DNA of 64,000 nucleotides. Origin: an uncultured Rhodospirillales bacterium (GTDB taxonomy: Bacteria; Pseudomonadota; Alphaproteobacteria; Kiloniellales; Kiloniellaceae). The stretch is from assembly GCA_913060675.1 (NCBI GenBank), contig CAJXUS010000009.1:31942-95941 (forward strand), given 5' to 3'. Shown here piece by piece: positions 36,248 through 48,200 of this stretch. The position numbers and the translations under genes were made by a program. A model generated the notes under the pieces. That model was not told the origin of the DNA and did no database searches. It saw nothing but the letters and a program-made list of their open reading frames with translations. Positions within the stretch are counted from its first letter, which is position 1. Every line of letters begins with the position of its first letter.

Positions 36248-37837
36248 TTATGATTCTCGGGTTTGCGTGCGCCAACGTTTGAGGGAATAGTTGATATGAT
36301 TGACGTCAAACCGATCTTCGGCCCAGTTGGTGGCAAAGCTGGCGGTGTTACTTTCAGGGAGTTCGTCGGCGGATAATTCATGGAACCTGATGCGGGTTGG
36401 GAAGTTTACCCCTTCGCCGACCACAATCGCTTCTTGATTTCGAAGCGATGGTAAGGATTTCAAAAGGCTTGAGGAACTCTGTGGCAGGGTTCTTTGAACG
36501 AACATTTGGTCACGTTCGTTACTCATGCGTAACGAGAACATCGTATTACACTGGGATAGAATTGTTTCCGATAACTCGGAGGGGCGCTGCGTAATCAACC
36601 CTAATGAAACACCGTACTTACGGCCCTCTTTCGCGATTTGCTCGAGCGCTTTTCGTGTTGGTGCAAAGCCGGAGTTTTTATCATACGGAACATAGCGGTG
36701 AGCCTCCTCGCAAACCACAAGTATGGGAATTGGATCGTGACGGTGGCCCCAGACTGCAAGGTCGAAAATTGTCCGGCAAAGCAGGGACACCATGACATCG
36801 ACTACTTCTGAAGGTACGCCTGAAAGATCAAATATGGAGATGGGTTTGCCATCGTTTGGAATACGCATCAACTGGCTGAGTATGTAGCTCATATTATCTC
36901 GAAGAGCGACATTCCCAAACATAAAGGCATAGCGCCGATCGTTACGTAGATTTTCTATACGATTTTTGAGACGCTGGAAGGGCGCCAACTGTTCGGGTTT
37001 TCCTAGTTGCCCCATCATTTGGTCGATGCGATGTAACATGTCAGAGATTTTATAAGGCAGCGGGGTATCGACCGTAAGCGTCGTCGCATCGGCGTCAGCA
37101 CCACCACCCCAGGCAAGCTTTGCGGTAAGGATAGCATCCTTCAAAATATTTGCTTCTACGTTTCTGGCGGCAGGTTCCTGGCTGCAATAGATCTCTACGG
37201 TTTCTTCAAAGTTTAACAGCCAATACGGTAGCCGGAGGGATTCCGGGCTGAGGCACTCTGCTCTGTGTTTGAAGGCCGCTGAGTATTCATTGTGCGGATC
37301 GATGAGGATAATGTGTCCACAAGGGTGGCTGTCGAGGATTGACTTTAGAATAACTGTCAAAGAACATGATTTACCGCTACCCGTTGTCCCCAAAATAGCA
37401 AAGTGCTTACCAAGGAGTGCATCGGTCATGATGTACGCGGGTAGTTTTTGTTCTTGAGATAATGCCCCTACGACAAAGCAGGGTTTATCTGGGCGGGCAT
37501 AGATTTCAGCGAGTTCTTCTGTTTGTACGGGCTCCACAAGTGATCCAAGTACTGGAAAACGTGATACGCCGCGTTGAAATCCAGGAAGTTCGCCTTTTCC
37601 AGGAACCAATAGTTTTTCACCTAGAAGATCGATGGACATGACCTTGATGTCTTCTGGGCTGGGAGGCATGGAGGGATTGGGGATTTCCATCTCACTGATC
37701 AAGCCAAATGCAACTGCGGTATCGGATTCAATTCTGATCATTTCGCCAATAGCAGGCAGATCAATATTGGGTGCTAAGCTCGCATTTAAACTGTCACCAC
37801 TGATAGACGTTACATATCCGATAGTTTTTGAAGTCAC
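36248..37837 (-). CDS. HerA-like ATPase (DUF87)
   Basis: A 529-residue hexameric-type ATPase of the FtsK/HerA superfamily. The N-terminal 100 residues form a HAS-barrel-like domain. Walker A is GTTGSGKS (residues 150-157), HIILIDPHNEYSAAFK (about 175-190) is the HerA-specific aspartate-histidine loop, Walker B is PILVVCEEAHRYVP with E377/E378, and LGLITQRPSELSETILSQCN carries sensor residues. HerA usually pumps DNA with the nuclease NurA, or with Sir2 or DUF4297 effectors in phage defence. No nuclease partner is adjacent; the only same-strand neighbour is the nucleotidyltransferase. Confidence 0.88.
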   Translation of the reverse strand: MTSKTIGYVTSISGDSLNASLAPNIDLPAIGEMIRIESDTAVAFGLISEMEIPNPSMPPSPEDIKVMSIDLLGEKLLVPGKGELPGFQRGVSRFPVLGSLVEPVQTEELAEIYARPDKPCFVVGALSQEQKLPAYIMTDALLGKHFAILGTTGSGKSCSLTVILKSILDSHPCGHIILIDPHNEYSAAFKHRAECLSPESLRLPYWLLNFEETVEIYCSQEPAARNVEANILKDAILTAKLAWGGGADADATTLTVDTPLPYKISDMLHRIDQMMGQLGKPEQLAPFQRLKNRIENLRNDRRYAFMFGNVALRDNMSYILSQLMRIPNDGKPISIFDLSGVPSEVVDVMVSLLCRTIFDLAVWGHRHDPIPILVVCEEAHRYVPYDKNSGFAPTRKALEQIAKEGRKYGVSLGLITQRPSELSETILSQCNTMFSLRMSNERDQMFVQRTLPQSSSSLLKSLPSLRNQEAIVVGEGVNFPTRIRFHELSADELPESNTASFATNWAEDRFDVNHINYSLKRWRTQTRES

Positions 37838-38046
37838 CTGATAATCCCTTAAAGTACAATCTTTGCTGTTTAAATTATAACTCTCAAAGGTTTACAGGGG
37901 ATTTAAACAGACTGCAGAAACAAAAGGGAAAGTGGAATAAATAGAAATAGGAGTTATAGTAACTTAATTGATGTTTTTAGCGTATCTGCGTCGAATGTTT
38001 TATAGTTATGCCGCATTAGAATTCGCGTTATAGATTGAGGAAACAG

Positions 38047-39456
38047 ATGCATAAGTGGATGAAACGACCGACCTTTTCTTCCGTGATTGCGAGCAAGCTT
38101 TTCAGTCGTCGTGATATATTTCGCTTGGCTTTGACCTCTTCAGTCGCGACATGCTTACCCTTCATAAACACGCAGCCTTCTTTTGCCGCGCGTAGAGATG
38201 TCGATGTCATCGTTATTGGGGCTGGAATATCTGGATTAGCGGCCGCTCATAAATTGAAAGCGCAAGGCTATGATGTTCTTGTGCTCGAAGCATCCACTCA
38301 AGTCGGAGGCCGTCTGAAAACGGACTGGTCTCTCGGGGCGCCATTTGAGGTGGGCGCGGGGTGGATACACGGGCCAGAGGGCAATCCTATTACGGAATTA
38401 GCAGTTGCCGTTGATGGCAATACCTTTGTAACAGATGACGATAGTTTTCAAATATTCAAATCCGATGGCGCACCCGTCAAAAAATCGGTAATCGAGGATA
38501 AAGAAGAAGAACTTTTTAGATTATTTCAACAAATAGATGACACTTTTGATCGGGACCAGAGCCTTGAAAAGGCGATGAGAAGAATATCGGCTCAGGCCTC
38601 TTCTGATCCGATTATAAACTGGATGCTTTCGGCCTATACTGAGTTTGATAGCGGTGGCCCGATAGAGCAACTTTCAGCCTATTACTATGATGAGGATGAG
38701 GCCTTTGAAGGCGAAGATGTTGTTCTGACCTCTGGGTATGACAAAATACTTACTCCCTTAGCGGAAAATGTAGAAGTTCTTTTAAATCATCCTGTTGAGC
38801 TTATTGAATATGAGAAAGGTAACGGAGCATCGGTTTATGCCAATGGACGAGAATTCGAAGCAAACTTTGTGGTCTGTACTTGCCCATTGGGGGTTTTGAA
38901 GCATAAGAAGATAAAACTTGAACCTCCATTACCCTCCAAATATGAAAGTCGAATTGATCGCCTGGGTATGGGAAACGTTACAAAAATTGCCTTGAAATTT
39001 GAGCAGGCATTTTGGCCAGAGTATGTGCAGTATTTTGGTCTAATGACGGAGGAAAAAGGGCGCTGGAATTACTTCCTGAATTACAGAACCTTCTCTGATC
39101 AAAATATCTTGCTTGGTGTTTGTGTCGGTTCATATGCGCAAAAGGTAGAAAACCTGTCTGACCAAGAGATTCTCGCGGATGCATTGATGGCGGTGCGTAC
39201 AATGTTTGGATCACGTGTACCAAACCCCATTGGACATATCGTTACAAAGTGGTCTAAAGATCCTTTCACCCATGGGGCATATTCTTTTATGAAAGTTGGC
39301 AGTACACCAGCTGATTGTGATGGGTTAGGAGATCCTATTGCGGATACACTTGTTTTAGCGGGTGAACATACCATTTTTAAATATCATGGTACTGTTCACG
39401 GTGCATATTTGAGCGGCCTTAGGGCAGCTGAACAGGTCATGGAATTGGCTGATTAA
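38047..39456 (+). CDS. Tat-exported flavin amine oxidase
   Basis: A 469-residue FAD-dependent amine oxidase of the monoamine/polyamine oxidase type. The N-terminus carries a twin-arginine signal: SRRDIFRLALTSSVATCLPF (from about residue 20), so it is exported folded with its flavin. The FAD motif is VIVIGAGISGLAAAHKL (about 54-70), then VLEASTQVGGRLKTDWSLGA, FEVGAGWIHGPEGNPIT and the C-terminal FAD segment LVLAGEHTIFKYHGTVHGAY. It likely oxidises polyamines or primary amines in the periplasm. ATG 38047 with GAGG 6 nt upstream is preferred over TTG 38035. Confidence 0.88.
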   Translation: MHKWMKRPTFSSVIASKLFSRRDIFRLALTSSVATCLPFINTQPSFAARRDVDVIVIGAGISGLAAAHKLKAQGYDVLVLEASTQVGGRLKTDWSLGAPFEVGAGWIHGPEGNPITELAVAVDGNTFVTDDDSFQIFKSDGAPVKKSVIEDKEEELFRLFQQIDDTFDRDQSLEKAMRRISAQASSDPIINWMLSAYTEFDSGGPIEQLSAYYYDEDEAFEGEDVVLTSGYDKILTPLAENVEVLLNHPVELIEYEKGNGASVYANGREFEANFVVCTCPLGVLKHKKIKLEPPLPSKYESRIDRLGMGNVTKIALKFEQAFWPEYVQYFGLMTEEKGRWNYFLNYRTFSDQNILLGVCVGSYAQKVENLSDQEILADALMAVRTMFGSRVPNPIGHIVTKWSKDPFTHGAYSFMKVGSTPADCDGLGDPIADTLVLAGEHTIFKYHGTVHGAYLSGLRAAEQVMELAD

Positions 39457-39579
39457 GGTATCTTTTTCTACTTCTTGAGCAGATCTTTTTGCCAGTTATT
39501 TTTTCAAATGAAGAGATAGATTGCGCAATCGAAGTTAAGGGCTTATCTTCCGCACCATTATTGATAGGCATATGAAGTA

Positions 39580-41382
39580 ATGGCTGACCTGAAACACATC
39601 CGAAATTTTTCTATTGTAGCCCATATTGATCATGGGAAATCTACTCTTGCGGATCGCTTGATCCAACATTGCGGTGGTTTAACCAACCGTGAAATGCAAG
39701 ATCAGGTTCTTGATAATATGGAGCTTGAGCGTGAGCGCGGTATCACCATTAAAGCCCAAACTGTCCGGTTGGACTATAAGGCAAATAATGGGGAGATGTA
39801 CCAGCTCAACTTGATTGACACACCAGGACACGTTGACTTCACCTATGAGGTCAGTCGTTCGCTTGCGGCTTGTGAGGGATCTCTCTTACTTGTCGATGCC
39901 TCTCAGGGTGTTGAAGCTCAAACCCTGGCCAATGTCTATCTGGCCATTGAAAATGATCACGATATCATTCCTGTGCTGAATAAGATTGATCTACCAGCTG
40001 CAGAACCTGAACGTATTCGCCAGCAGATTGAGGATGTCATTGGCATTGATGCCTCTGAGGCCTTGACCGTTTCAGGTAAAACGGGCGCTGGGATCGAAGA
40101 TGTCCTGGAAGCGATCGTTGAGAAGCTCCCTGCTCCTCAAGGCGATCCGGAAGCCAAACTAACGGCACTCTTGGTCGATAGTTGGTATGACAGTTATCTT
40201 GGCGTGATCACCCTTGTGCGTGTTGTTGATGGTGTCATTAAGCCTGGAATGAAAATTCGCATGATGGGGACGGGGACCACACACCTTGTTGATGCGGTCG
40301 GTGCCTTCACGCCAAAACTTACAAAGTTAAAAGAACTCCGTTCCGGTGAAATCGGCTATATTACCGCGGGTATCAAGCAGATTACCGATACCAAAGTCGG
40401 GGATACCATCACGGATGAAAAGAATTTGGCTGAAAAGCCATTGGCTGGGTTCAAACCTTCGGTTCCAGTTGTGTTCTGTGGCCTTTTCCCAATCGATGCC
40501 AACGACTACGAAGTTTTAAGAGATAGCCTGGGTAAGCTAGCGCTTAATGATGCGTCGTTCCATTTCGAACCAGAATCATCCGCGGCGCTTGGTTTCGGGT
40601 TCCGGTGTGGTTTCCTCGGCCTTTTACACTTGGAAATCATTCAAGAACGGCTCGAGCGTGAGTTCAATCTGGATCTGATTACCACGGCACCAAGTGTTGT
40701 TTATAAAATACATTTGAACAACGGTTCCATGATGGAATTGCACAATCCAGCTGACTTCCCTGATGTGGTGAAGATTGATTATATTGAAGAGCCTTGGATC
40801 AGAGCCAATATTTTGGTTCCAGATGATTATCTCGGCCAAGTTCTTAAGCTGTGCGAAGACCGTCGTGGTATCCAGGTTGAGCTGACCTATGTCGGCAGTC
40901 GGGCGATGATTGTCTACAAGTTACCGCTTAACGAAGTCGTCTTTGATTTTTATGACCGTTTGAAATCGATCTCTCGCGGATACGCATCTTTTGATTATTC
41001 AGTAGAAGCTTACGAGCGCAACGAGTTGGTTAAGGTCTCAATTCTGGTCAATTCCGAGCCTGTTGATTCGCTTTCGATTATTGTGCACCGCTCGCAGGCT
41101 GAGCCTCGTGGGCGTATGCTGTGCGAACGTCTTAAAAGCCTGATCCCTCGTCAGCTTTTCAAAATTGCGGTTCAGGCCGCAATCGGTGGAAAGATCGTGG
41201 CGCGTGAAACCATTTCTGCGATGCGCAAGGATGTTACCGCAAAGTGTTATGGTGGTGACGTTTCTCGTAAGAAGAAACTGCTGGATAAACAAAAGGCAGG
41301 TAAAAAACGTATGCGCCAAGTGGGGAATGTGGAAATTCCACAATCAGCCTTCTTGGCAGCTCTTAAAATGGGTGATGATTAA
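39580..41382 (+). CDS. lepA: Elongation factor 4 (back-translocating GTPase)
   Basis: LepA/EF4, 600 residues of normal length, a ribosome-associated GTPase. G-domain motifs: [14 protein letters not shown] (G1), [10 protein letters not shown] (G2), [18 protein letters not shown] (G3), NKIDLP (G4). Then EF-G-like domains II, III and V, and the LepA-specific C-terminal domain with [20 protein letters not shown] and [21 protein letters not shown] leader peptidase gene (lepB), its E. coli neighbour, does not follow. An intrinsic terminator does. Confidence 0.98.
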   Translation: MADLKHIRNFSIVAHIDHGKSTLADRLIQHCGGLTNREMQDQVLDNMELERERGITIKAQTVRLDYKANNGEMYQLNLIDTPGHVDFTYEVSRSLAACEGSLLLVDASQGVEAQTLANVYLAIENDHDIIPVLNKIDLPAAEPERIRQQIEDVIGIDASEALTVSGKTGAGIEDVLEAIVEKLPAPQGDPEAKLTALLVDSWYDSYLGVITLVRVVDGVIKPGMKIRMMGTGTTHLVDAVGAFTPKLTKLKELRSGEIGYITAGIKQITDTKVGDTITDEKNLAEKPLAGFKPSVPVVFCGLFPIDANDYEVLRDSLGKLALNDASFHFEPESSAALGFGFRCGFLGLLHLEIIQERLEREFNLDLITTAPSVVYKIHLNNGSMMELHNPADFPDVVKIDYIEEPWIRANILVPDDYLGQVLKLCEDRRGIQVELTYVGSRAMIVYKLPLNEVVFDFYDRLKSISRGYASFDYSVEAYERNELVKVSILVNSEPVDSLSIIVHRSQAEPRGRMLCERLKSLIPRQLFKIAVQAAIGGKIVARETISAMRKDVTAKCYGGDVSRKKKLLDKQKAGKKRMRQVGNVEIPQSAFLAALKMGDD

Positions 41383-41406
41383 CGTCCCTGTTTACTTGTT
41401 ACACAT

Positions 41407-41452
41407 AAAAAAACTCCCTAGAATTTATAATAAGTTCTCGGGAGTTTTTTTA
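41407..41452 (+). terminator. Rho-independent terminator of lepA
   Basis: AAAAAACTCCCTAGAA pairs with TTCTCGGGAGTTTTTT with one wobble and a 12-nt loop, 25 nt after the lepA stop. Being A/T-flanked on both sides, it can also end the minus-strand gene at 41475. Confidence 0.88.
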
Positions 41453-41474
41453 TGTCGATAATTTTGCTGGTAAT

Positions 41475-41789
41475 TTAATTTAAGTGCCGTTTCTTCTTCT
41501 TCGTCGTGCTGCTCAAAATGGTGAACAGGCCGCCGAGCACAGTCATCACGACAATAGTGGGGAGGAATAGAAGTTGTGAAAACCCGTAATCCCAGACATA
41601 GGGGGATATATATCTTTCGGTTACAGCTTGAAGAAGGTTCAGAGATCCTGCGTGTACGTTAAACCAATTTTCACCAAGTTGAGAAAAACTAAAACTACTG
41701 GTTTTGAAAAATGAGAAGAGATCAAAAGCGAGCGAAAACACGGCAAGCGCGAGAAAAAACCATCCGAGGACGCGGAAAATTTTGGCCAT
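41475..41789 (-). CDS. Small membrane protein of unknown function
   Basis: A 104-residue protein with an N-terminal hydrophobic helix (KIFRVLGWFFLALAVFSLAF) and a second near the C-terminus (FSQLLFLPTIVVMTVLGGLF), ending in a basic tail (TTKKKKRHLN). The central part (GENWFNVHAGSLNLLQAVTE followed by RYISPYVWDYGF) would be periplasmic, with both ends cytoplasmic. Similar two-helix proteins are scattered in alphaproteobacteria without known function. It converges on lepA. Confidence 0.65.
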   Translation of the reverse strand: MAKIFRVLGWFFLALAVFSLAFDLFSFFKTSSFSFSQLGENWFNVHAGSLNLLQAVTERYISPYVWDYGFSQLLFLPTIVVMTVLGGLFTILSSTTKKKKRHLN

Positions 41790-42001
41790 GCATTTTGCTC
41801 CATTTTCATTTTGATAAATGATAATTCATTATCGTTAAAATCACTGTAGCACTAATTAGGTGTTTTATTTAATGAAATTCAAGGCTTAGCACTTATTTTG
41901 TCTGCTTAAAAAATGGTGTAGAAGTCCGGTAAAAAAACGGTTGCATCCCATGGCTATTCCCAGTAAGTTCCGCCTCGCACCTAAGGGTGCCCTATAATGC
42001 T

Positions 42002-42091
42002 GGAGAGGTGGCCGAGTGGCTGAAGGCGCACGCCTGGAAAGTGTGTATACGTTAACGCGTATCGAGGGTTCGAATCCCTCTCTCTCCGCCA
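42002..42091 (+). tRNA. tRNA-Ser (anticodon GGA)
   Basis: A complete class II tRNA. The acceptor stem GGAGAGG (42002-42008) pairs with TCTCTCC at the 3' end, with the discriminator G and an encoded CCA (42089-42091). The anticodon loop CTGGAAA sits between CACGC and GTGTG, so the anticodon is GGA (reads UCC/UCU). The long variable arm ATACG-TTAA-CGCGTAT and the T-loop GGTTCGAATCC are typical of tRNA-Ser. Confidence 0.97.
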
Positions 42092-42266
42092 TTATGCTTT
42101 TTCCCTGATACATCATTTAAATACAAACGATTACCTAGACTTGAGCTTTTCATTTTTTGCGTAGGTTCACTTTTGTCTTATATTGTCATGGCTATATGTT
42201 GAAAAAACTAATGGCATCGACAGAAAACTCCATCGATGCCATTATTGTTACGCCAACTCAACAGGT

Positions 42267-45200
42267 TTAGGTGAACATATCTGCTGAAGGATCTGGGGTG
42301 TAGCTTAGGATATCATCCAGGCTGATACCTGAACCATATACGTTGGCTGAGCCCATATCAGTACCGCTGTCATCGGTGAAGATGAGAGTGGCGAGGTTTT
42401 CTCCTTGTTGGATCTCGACGTTGAGATCCGCAGATATTTCGATGGTGTCTCGGCCACTTTGGAAGTCGAGTATGTCGTCTATTCCCAGAGTTTCACCATC
42501 GCCCTGATTTATGAAACGGAAAACATCCCTTCCGGCGCCGCCTTCTAGGCTGTCATCTCCGGCACCGCCGAGTAAAATATCTGCGCCGTGGCCACCAGAG
42601 ATTTCATCATCTCCGAAGCCTCCGACGAGAATATCCAGGCCTTTACCGCCATCGAGGACATCATCTCCGGCACCGCCATTAAGGTGATCATTTCCTTTAT
42701 CACCGATCAGGTCGTCATCTCCTAGACCGCCAAGGATAGTATCTCGTCCCCGGCCACCATCTATAATGTCGTCGCCGTCACCGCCGTCGATAACATCGTT
42801 GCCGCGATTCCCAAGGATGTCATCATCGCCAATACCGCCTTGGATTTGGTCATGACCTTTGCCGCCGATGATGTCGTCATCCCCGGCAGCGCCATTGAGG
42901 ATGTCGTTACCCTTGCCGCCATCGATGGTATCGTCACCGGAATCACCAGTTAGGGTGTCTGCACCTTTGGTGCCGGTAAGTTCCAGATCATCCACTGGTG
43001 TGTCGTCCACAGGAGGTGTGTCATCCACAGGCGGTGTATCATCCACAGGTGGGGTGTCGTCCACAGGCGGTGTGTCGTCCACAGGAGGTGTGTCATCCAC
43101 AGGCGGTGTATCATCCACAGGCGGTGTATCATCCACAGGCGGTGTGTCGTCCACAGGTGGCGTGTCATCCACAGGTGGTACATTGCTACCTGCGTAATCC
43201 AACTTACCGTCTTTTAGGAATAGCGCTTCGAGCGGATATAGGGCGCGATCTAATACGACGACGTCTTCAATAACACCATCAAAATGGTTCGACAGGTGAT
43301 TAACTTGCCCGGCCGTGCGATAGGCGGCACTGGCACCAAACACCAGGCTTTCTTGATTACCCGTCATGCCATCATGGAAGGCAGGATTGTCAGATAAATC
43401 CTGAGTTGCCTGTCTTACCCCATCGACATAGAGCACGGCTTCATCTGCGTTAAAGGTGAAAGCAAAATGATGATTTTCACCTGCATTGATATCGACATCA
43501 TAGGCCCGGAGATAGAAGCTCTCCTCTGTGGACTGATAGCGAACTTTTACATGTCCATTACTGTCGATCCAGGCGGTGAGATGACCACCTTCGCCAAAGG
43601 TTGCCGCGTCTTTTGAAAACAGTGCCTGGTAATTGCCGCCTGGATTGTCGGCGGTAAAGCTGAAGGCAATAGTCCCGTTTCCTTGAGCCAAGCCAGCAAC
43701 CGTGTCTGCGTGAGCCAAATTGACATAAGCCCCAGCAGAACCATCGATGCTTTCTCCATCGTCCTTGTTACCTGTGAACTCCATCCGAACCAAAACCGGG
43801 TTGGAATGTTCATCGATAATGGCCCTTGCCTGCGGCGTTCCTTCGGGAATGTTGCTGGCAAAGGTGAATAGGTCACTGTTTAGATGTGGGTTATCAACAT
43901 ATTTCTCGGGATCAGAGATAATTGCACCAAGGTTGCCCTGGTCATCTCGGGTATCATAACCAATGACCTCGGTTCCATCATCAAGTGTTGAGGTTTTTAA
44001 GTCACCGGTCGGGTGGATGGCTTCGTTGATATCATCAATGGTTTCCACAATTCCATCAGTGACATTGGCTTTGATCAGAATGTCACCTTTATCGACGAGA
44101 TCCCCATGGACAATAATTTGTCCGATCAAATCCTGATCATGGGCACCGCCATTCCCACCCATTTGTTGGGAATAGACCGAAATAATTGAAACCGCATCGT
44201 CGTCGACACCATCCCCGTCTGTATCGATCAGGCGGTGCTCCACTTCTGGGTTAACTGTGTGTCCGACAATGGCAATAGTATCTTCGTCTGCGCGATAATC
44301 GGCGATAATATCTATACCGAAACTATCAACCCAGTGATCGTGGAGTTCGTTGTTTTCGCCAGCAACACCCGCCCAGTTAATGGTTCGGTCATCGTTGACG
44401 TGTTTGAGAATGATATCCTGTTTGGCATTGATCTGTGGATTGAACAGGAAGGTATCGTGCCCCTCTCCACCGACAAGAATGTCGTCCGAAACCAATGGTT
44501 GGCCTTCCCAGCCATAGAGCTTCTGACGGATCATGTTGACTTCGTTGTCTGGATCATCACGGGTCGGTTGCCCGATGGCCAGTTGTCCGATCCGTTGCTC
44601 CCCAGCATCTGAGTGGCTGATCAGGATGTCGTCGCCAGCACCACCAAGCAGCAAGTCAGAACCGCGACCGCCTTCGAGAGTATCGTTGCCAATACCACCG
44701 ATCAGAATATCGTCGCCGTAACCGCCTTCGATATTATCTTCACCAGCGCCGCCAGAAAGAGTGTCATCACCGGCATTGCCTTCGAGGTGATTGTTGAAAT
44801 CATTTCCTGTGAGAACGTCATCCCCGCTTGGATCCGGTTGAGTTCCAGCTGGTGCTGTGAGGGCTGCACCCGGTCCTTCATTGACCAGCTGCAAGATTTC
44901 TTCAGCAGTGAGGACGTCCTCAGCAGTAAAGCCGCCCCAGATGCCAAAGTCAGCAATTGCCCCATCAAAAGGACGGTTAAGACTGTCATCGCCGGCCGCG
45001 AATACATCTGGTGATGAGTTATCTGCCGTATAAGCAGTATCAGCACCGAGGACCCAAGGTTCCTGATTTTGTAAGAGATAGGCTTCTGATTGCAGGCTTG
45101 GCAGATCTTCGTTGCCTTCTTTGCGGATCCAGCCGTAATCAGGAATGGCAACACCATCTGCGTAAACGGTAATGCCGCCCTCGGCACTGAAGGAAACGGC

Positions 45201-48200
45201 AAGATGGGTCCATTCGCCTTCTTCCATGTAGGAAACGGATGATTCCCAGGCTTTGTTACTGCCACCATCTCCATTAGCAAAGCGCAGGAATACGCGCCCG
45301 TCCTCAGTAAGTCCCAAGCGGAAATGTCCACCATCGCCGGAACCACTTTCATCCTTGGACAGGATGATTTGGCCACAACGATGGAAATCATCTGGTTGAA
45401 CCCACAAAGCAATGGTGCCCTGAGTTATTTCATGAGATGCATCGTGCTCGAGGAACGCGAAACTATTGGAGCCATTGAATTCCAAGGCGGAATTGGCAAC
45501 ACCATCTGGCCCGTCTCTTACAGGTGTCTCGGTGGTTCGAACCGCGACGTTACCCTCTAGGGTGTAAGTTGTTACCGAATTGTCTCCACGCGCATCTGCA
45601 AAGACGCCATCTACGCCGTTGTCAAAGCTCCAAAAAGACAGAGCGCCCGGTAAATCTGGCCCCGGGGAACCTGCGGGAGCTTCTTCCGTGGCCGGAGTTT
45701 CCTCGACAGGAGCTGTGTCTTCAGTCGGTGTTTCAATAACGGGTGGGGTCGCGCCCACGTCCAATACATCCAGCGTGTCTTGACTGAGAAACAATGTTTC
45801 CAGCGGGTAAAGCGCGCGATCCAAAACCACGACATCTTCGATTACACCATCAAAGTGGTGCGAAAGATATCGGATGTCACCGGATGGTCGATAGGCGGCG
45901 CTTGCCCCAAAAATCAGATTTTCTTCATTGCCCGTCATACCATCATGGAAGGACGGTTTGTCTGTGAGATCGAGAGTAGCCTGCTCTTTGCCATCGATAT
46001 AGAGCACGGCCTTGGTATCATCGAAAGTGAAAGCGAAATGATGGTCCTCACCAGCGGCAATATCAACATCATAAGCACGGAGGTAATAGCTCTCCTCGGT
46101 CGATTGATAGCGGACCTTTACGTGACCGTTGGTATCAATCCATGCAGTAAGGTGTCCTCCTCCCTCGTAACCGGATGCATCCTTGGAGAATAAAGCCTGG
46201 TAATCATTGCCAGGGTTATCGGCTGTGAAGTTAAAGGCAATGGTTCCACTACCTTGGGCTAGGCCCGCTACTGCACCTAAATGGGCCAAGTTAACAAATG
46301 AGCCTAGGCTGCCATCAGTGCTTTCTCCTGCGTCTTTATTGCCAGTGAATTCCATGCGGTTCAGGACAGGAGTGGAGGTCGCATTTATTACGGCCTGAGC
46401 TTGGGGGGTGTCCGCGGGGATGTTGCTTTCTATTTCAAAACGGTCACTGTTTAAATAGGGGTTATCGATATATTTTTCTGGATCAGAGATGATCGCGCCC
46501 ATATTCCCTTGATCGTCACGGGTGTCGTACCCTAGCACTTCTGTGCCGTCATCGAGGGTTGTGGTTTTGAGATCTCCTGTCGGGGCCAAGGCCTTCTGCA
46601 GCTCATCCACAGTCTCAACGATACCGTTGGTAACCTTGGAGGAAACCAATAAATCATCTTCGTCAACGAGATCGCCATGAACCACGATTTGGCCAATTAG
46701 ATCCTGAGTGTGCGCTCCCCCGTTGGCTTGGTTCGAATAAACTGAAATGATGGATACGGCATCATCGTTAACGCCATCACCATCGGTATCGATAAGTCGG
46801 TGTTCGATCTCAGGCGTGGCAGTGTGGCCAACAATGGCGATAGTGTCTTCGCCAGCACGATAGTCGGCAATAACATCTATACCAAAGCTGTCGACCCAAT
46901 GGTCGTGAAGCTCGTTATTCTCCCCTGCTACACCAGCCCAATCAATGGTCCGATCGGCATTAACATGCTTCATTATAATGTCGTATTTCGCGTTGATTTG
47001 GGGGGCAAATAGGAAGGTGTCACGACCTTCGCCACCCACAAGAATGTCATCTCCGACCAAAGGCTGATCTTCCCAGCCATAGAGCTTTTGGCGGGTGTCA
47101 TTGACTTCATTGTCCGGGTCTGTTCGCGTCGGTTGGCCAATGGCTAATTGTCCAATACGTTGTTCCCCTGCATCTGATCGGCTAACCAGAACATCGCCCC
47201 CAGCACCCCCAAGTAAAAGGTCAGAACCTCTCCCGCCTTCTAGAAGGTCGTTGCCAGCACCGCCATCAAGAATGTCATCGCCATATCCGCCTTCGAGGTT
47301 ATCTTCTCCAGTTCCTCCGAGAAGTTCATCATCGCCTGCGTTACCTTCTAGATGATCATTGCCTGCACCGCCGTCGATTGTGTCGTTTCCAGCGACTATA
47401 GGCTGTGGGCCAGAGGGGGCCGTTAAGGCTGTCCCAGGACCATCGTTGACGAGTTGTAAAACTTCTTCTGCGGTCAGAACATCTTCGGGGCTCATGCCAC
47501 CCCAGATACCAAAATCGGCGATCGCACCATCGAAGGGCTCATTTAAACTGTCATCGCCCGCTGCAAAGTCAGCAGGGGTATCATTGTTATCTGTTCTGGA
47601 AGTATCTGCGCCTAAAACCCATGGCTCTTCATTTTGCAAGAGATAGGCTTCTGATTGAAGGCTTGGCAAATCTTCATTGCCTTCAGTTCGGAACCACCCC
47701 GCGTCTGGAATAGCAATGCCATCGGCATAGACAGTGATGCCATCAATGGCGCTAAAGGATACAGCGATGTGAGTCCATTGGCCTTCTTCTAAATAGGAAG
47801 TGGCAGTTTCCCAAGATTTATTGCTGCCGCCATCGCCATTGGCAAATCGAATAAACAGACGTCCGTCTTCTTCTGTTCCCAAACGGAAATGCCCGCCGTC
47901 ACCTGACCCAGACTGATCTTTTGAGAGCACGATTTGGTCGTGTGAGAGATCATCGGGCTGTATCCACACACCAATGGTGCCCTGGCTGATTTCATAGACC
48001 GCGTCATGATTTATAAATGCGAAACTACTGCTACCATTGAAATCTAATGCAGATCCAGGGGTGCCATCAGGGCCTGTTCGAACAGGCGTTGACGTTGCGA
48101 CAACAGCTTGATTTCCCTCTAGTGTATATGTCGTTACTGCGTTGCCTCCTCGGGCATCCGCGTAAACACCATCGGCTCCGTTATTAAGTCGCCAAAAAGC

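Noticed and set aside
42988..43182. Regular 18-bp repeats that resemble a CRISPR or satellite array
   Set aside because: There are no spacers, the unit equals six codons and stays in frame with a long open reading frame, so it is a coding minisatellite.
42859..43273. Plus-strand and other-frame open frames rich in SSTGGV or PQAVCHP repeats
   Set aside because: They are antisense or frame shadows of the PPVDDT and RTX repeats; no ribosome binding site and no independent similarity.
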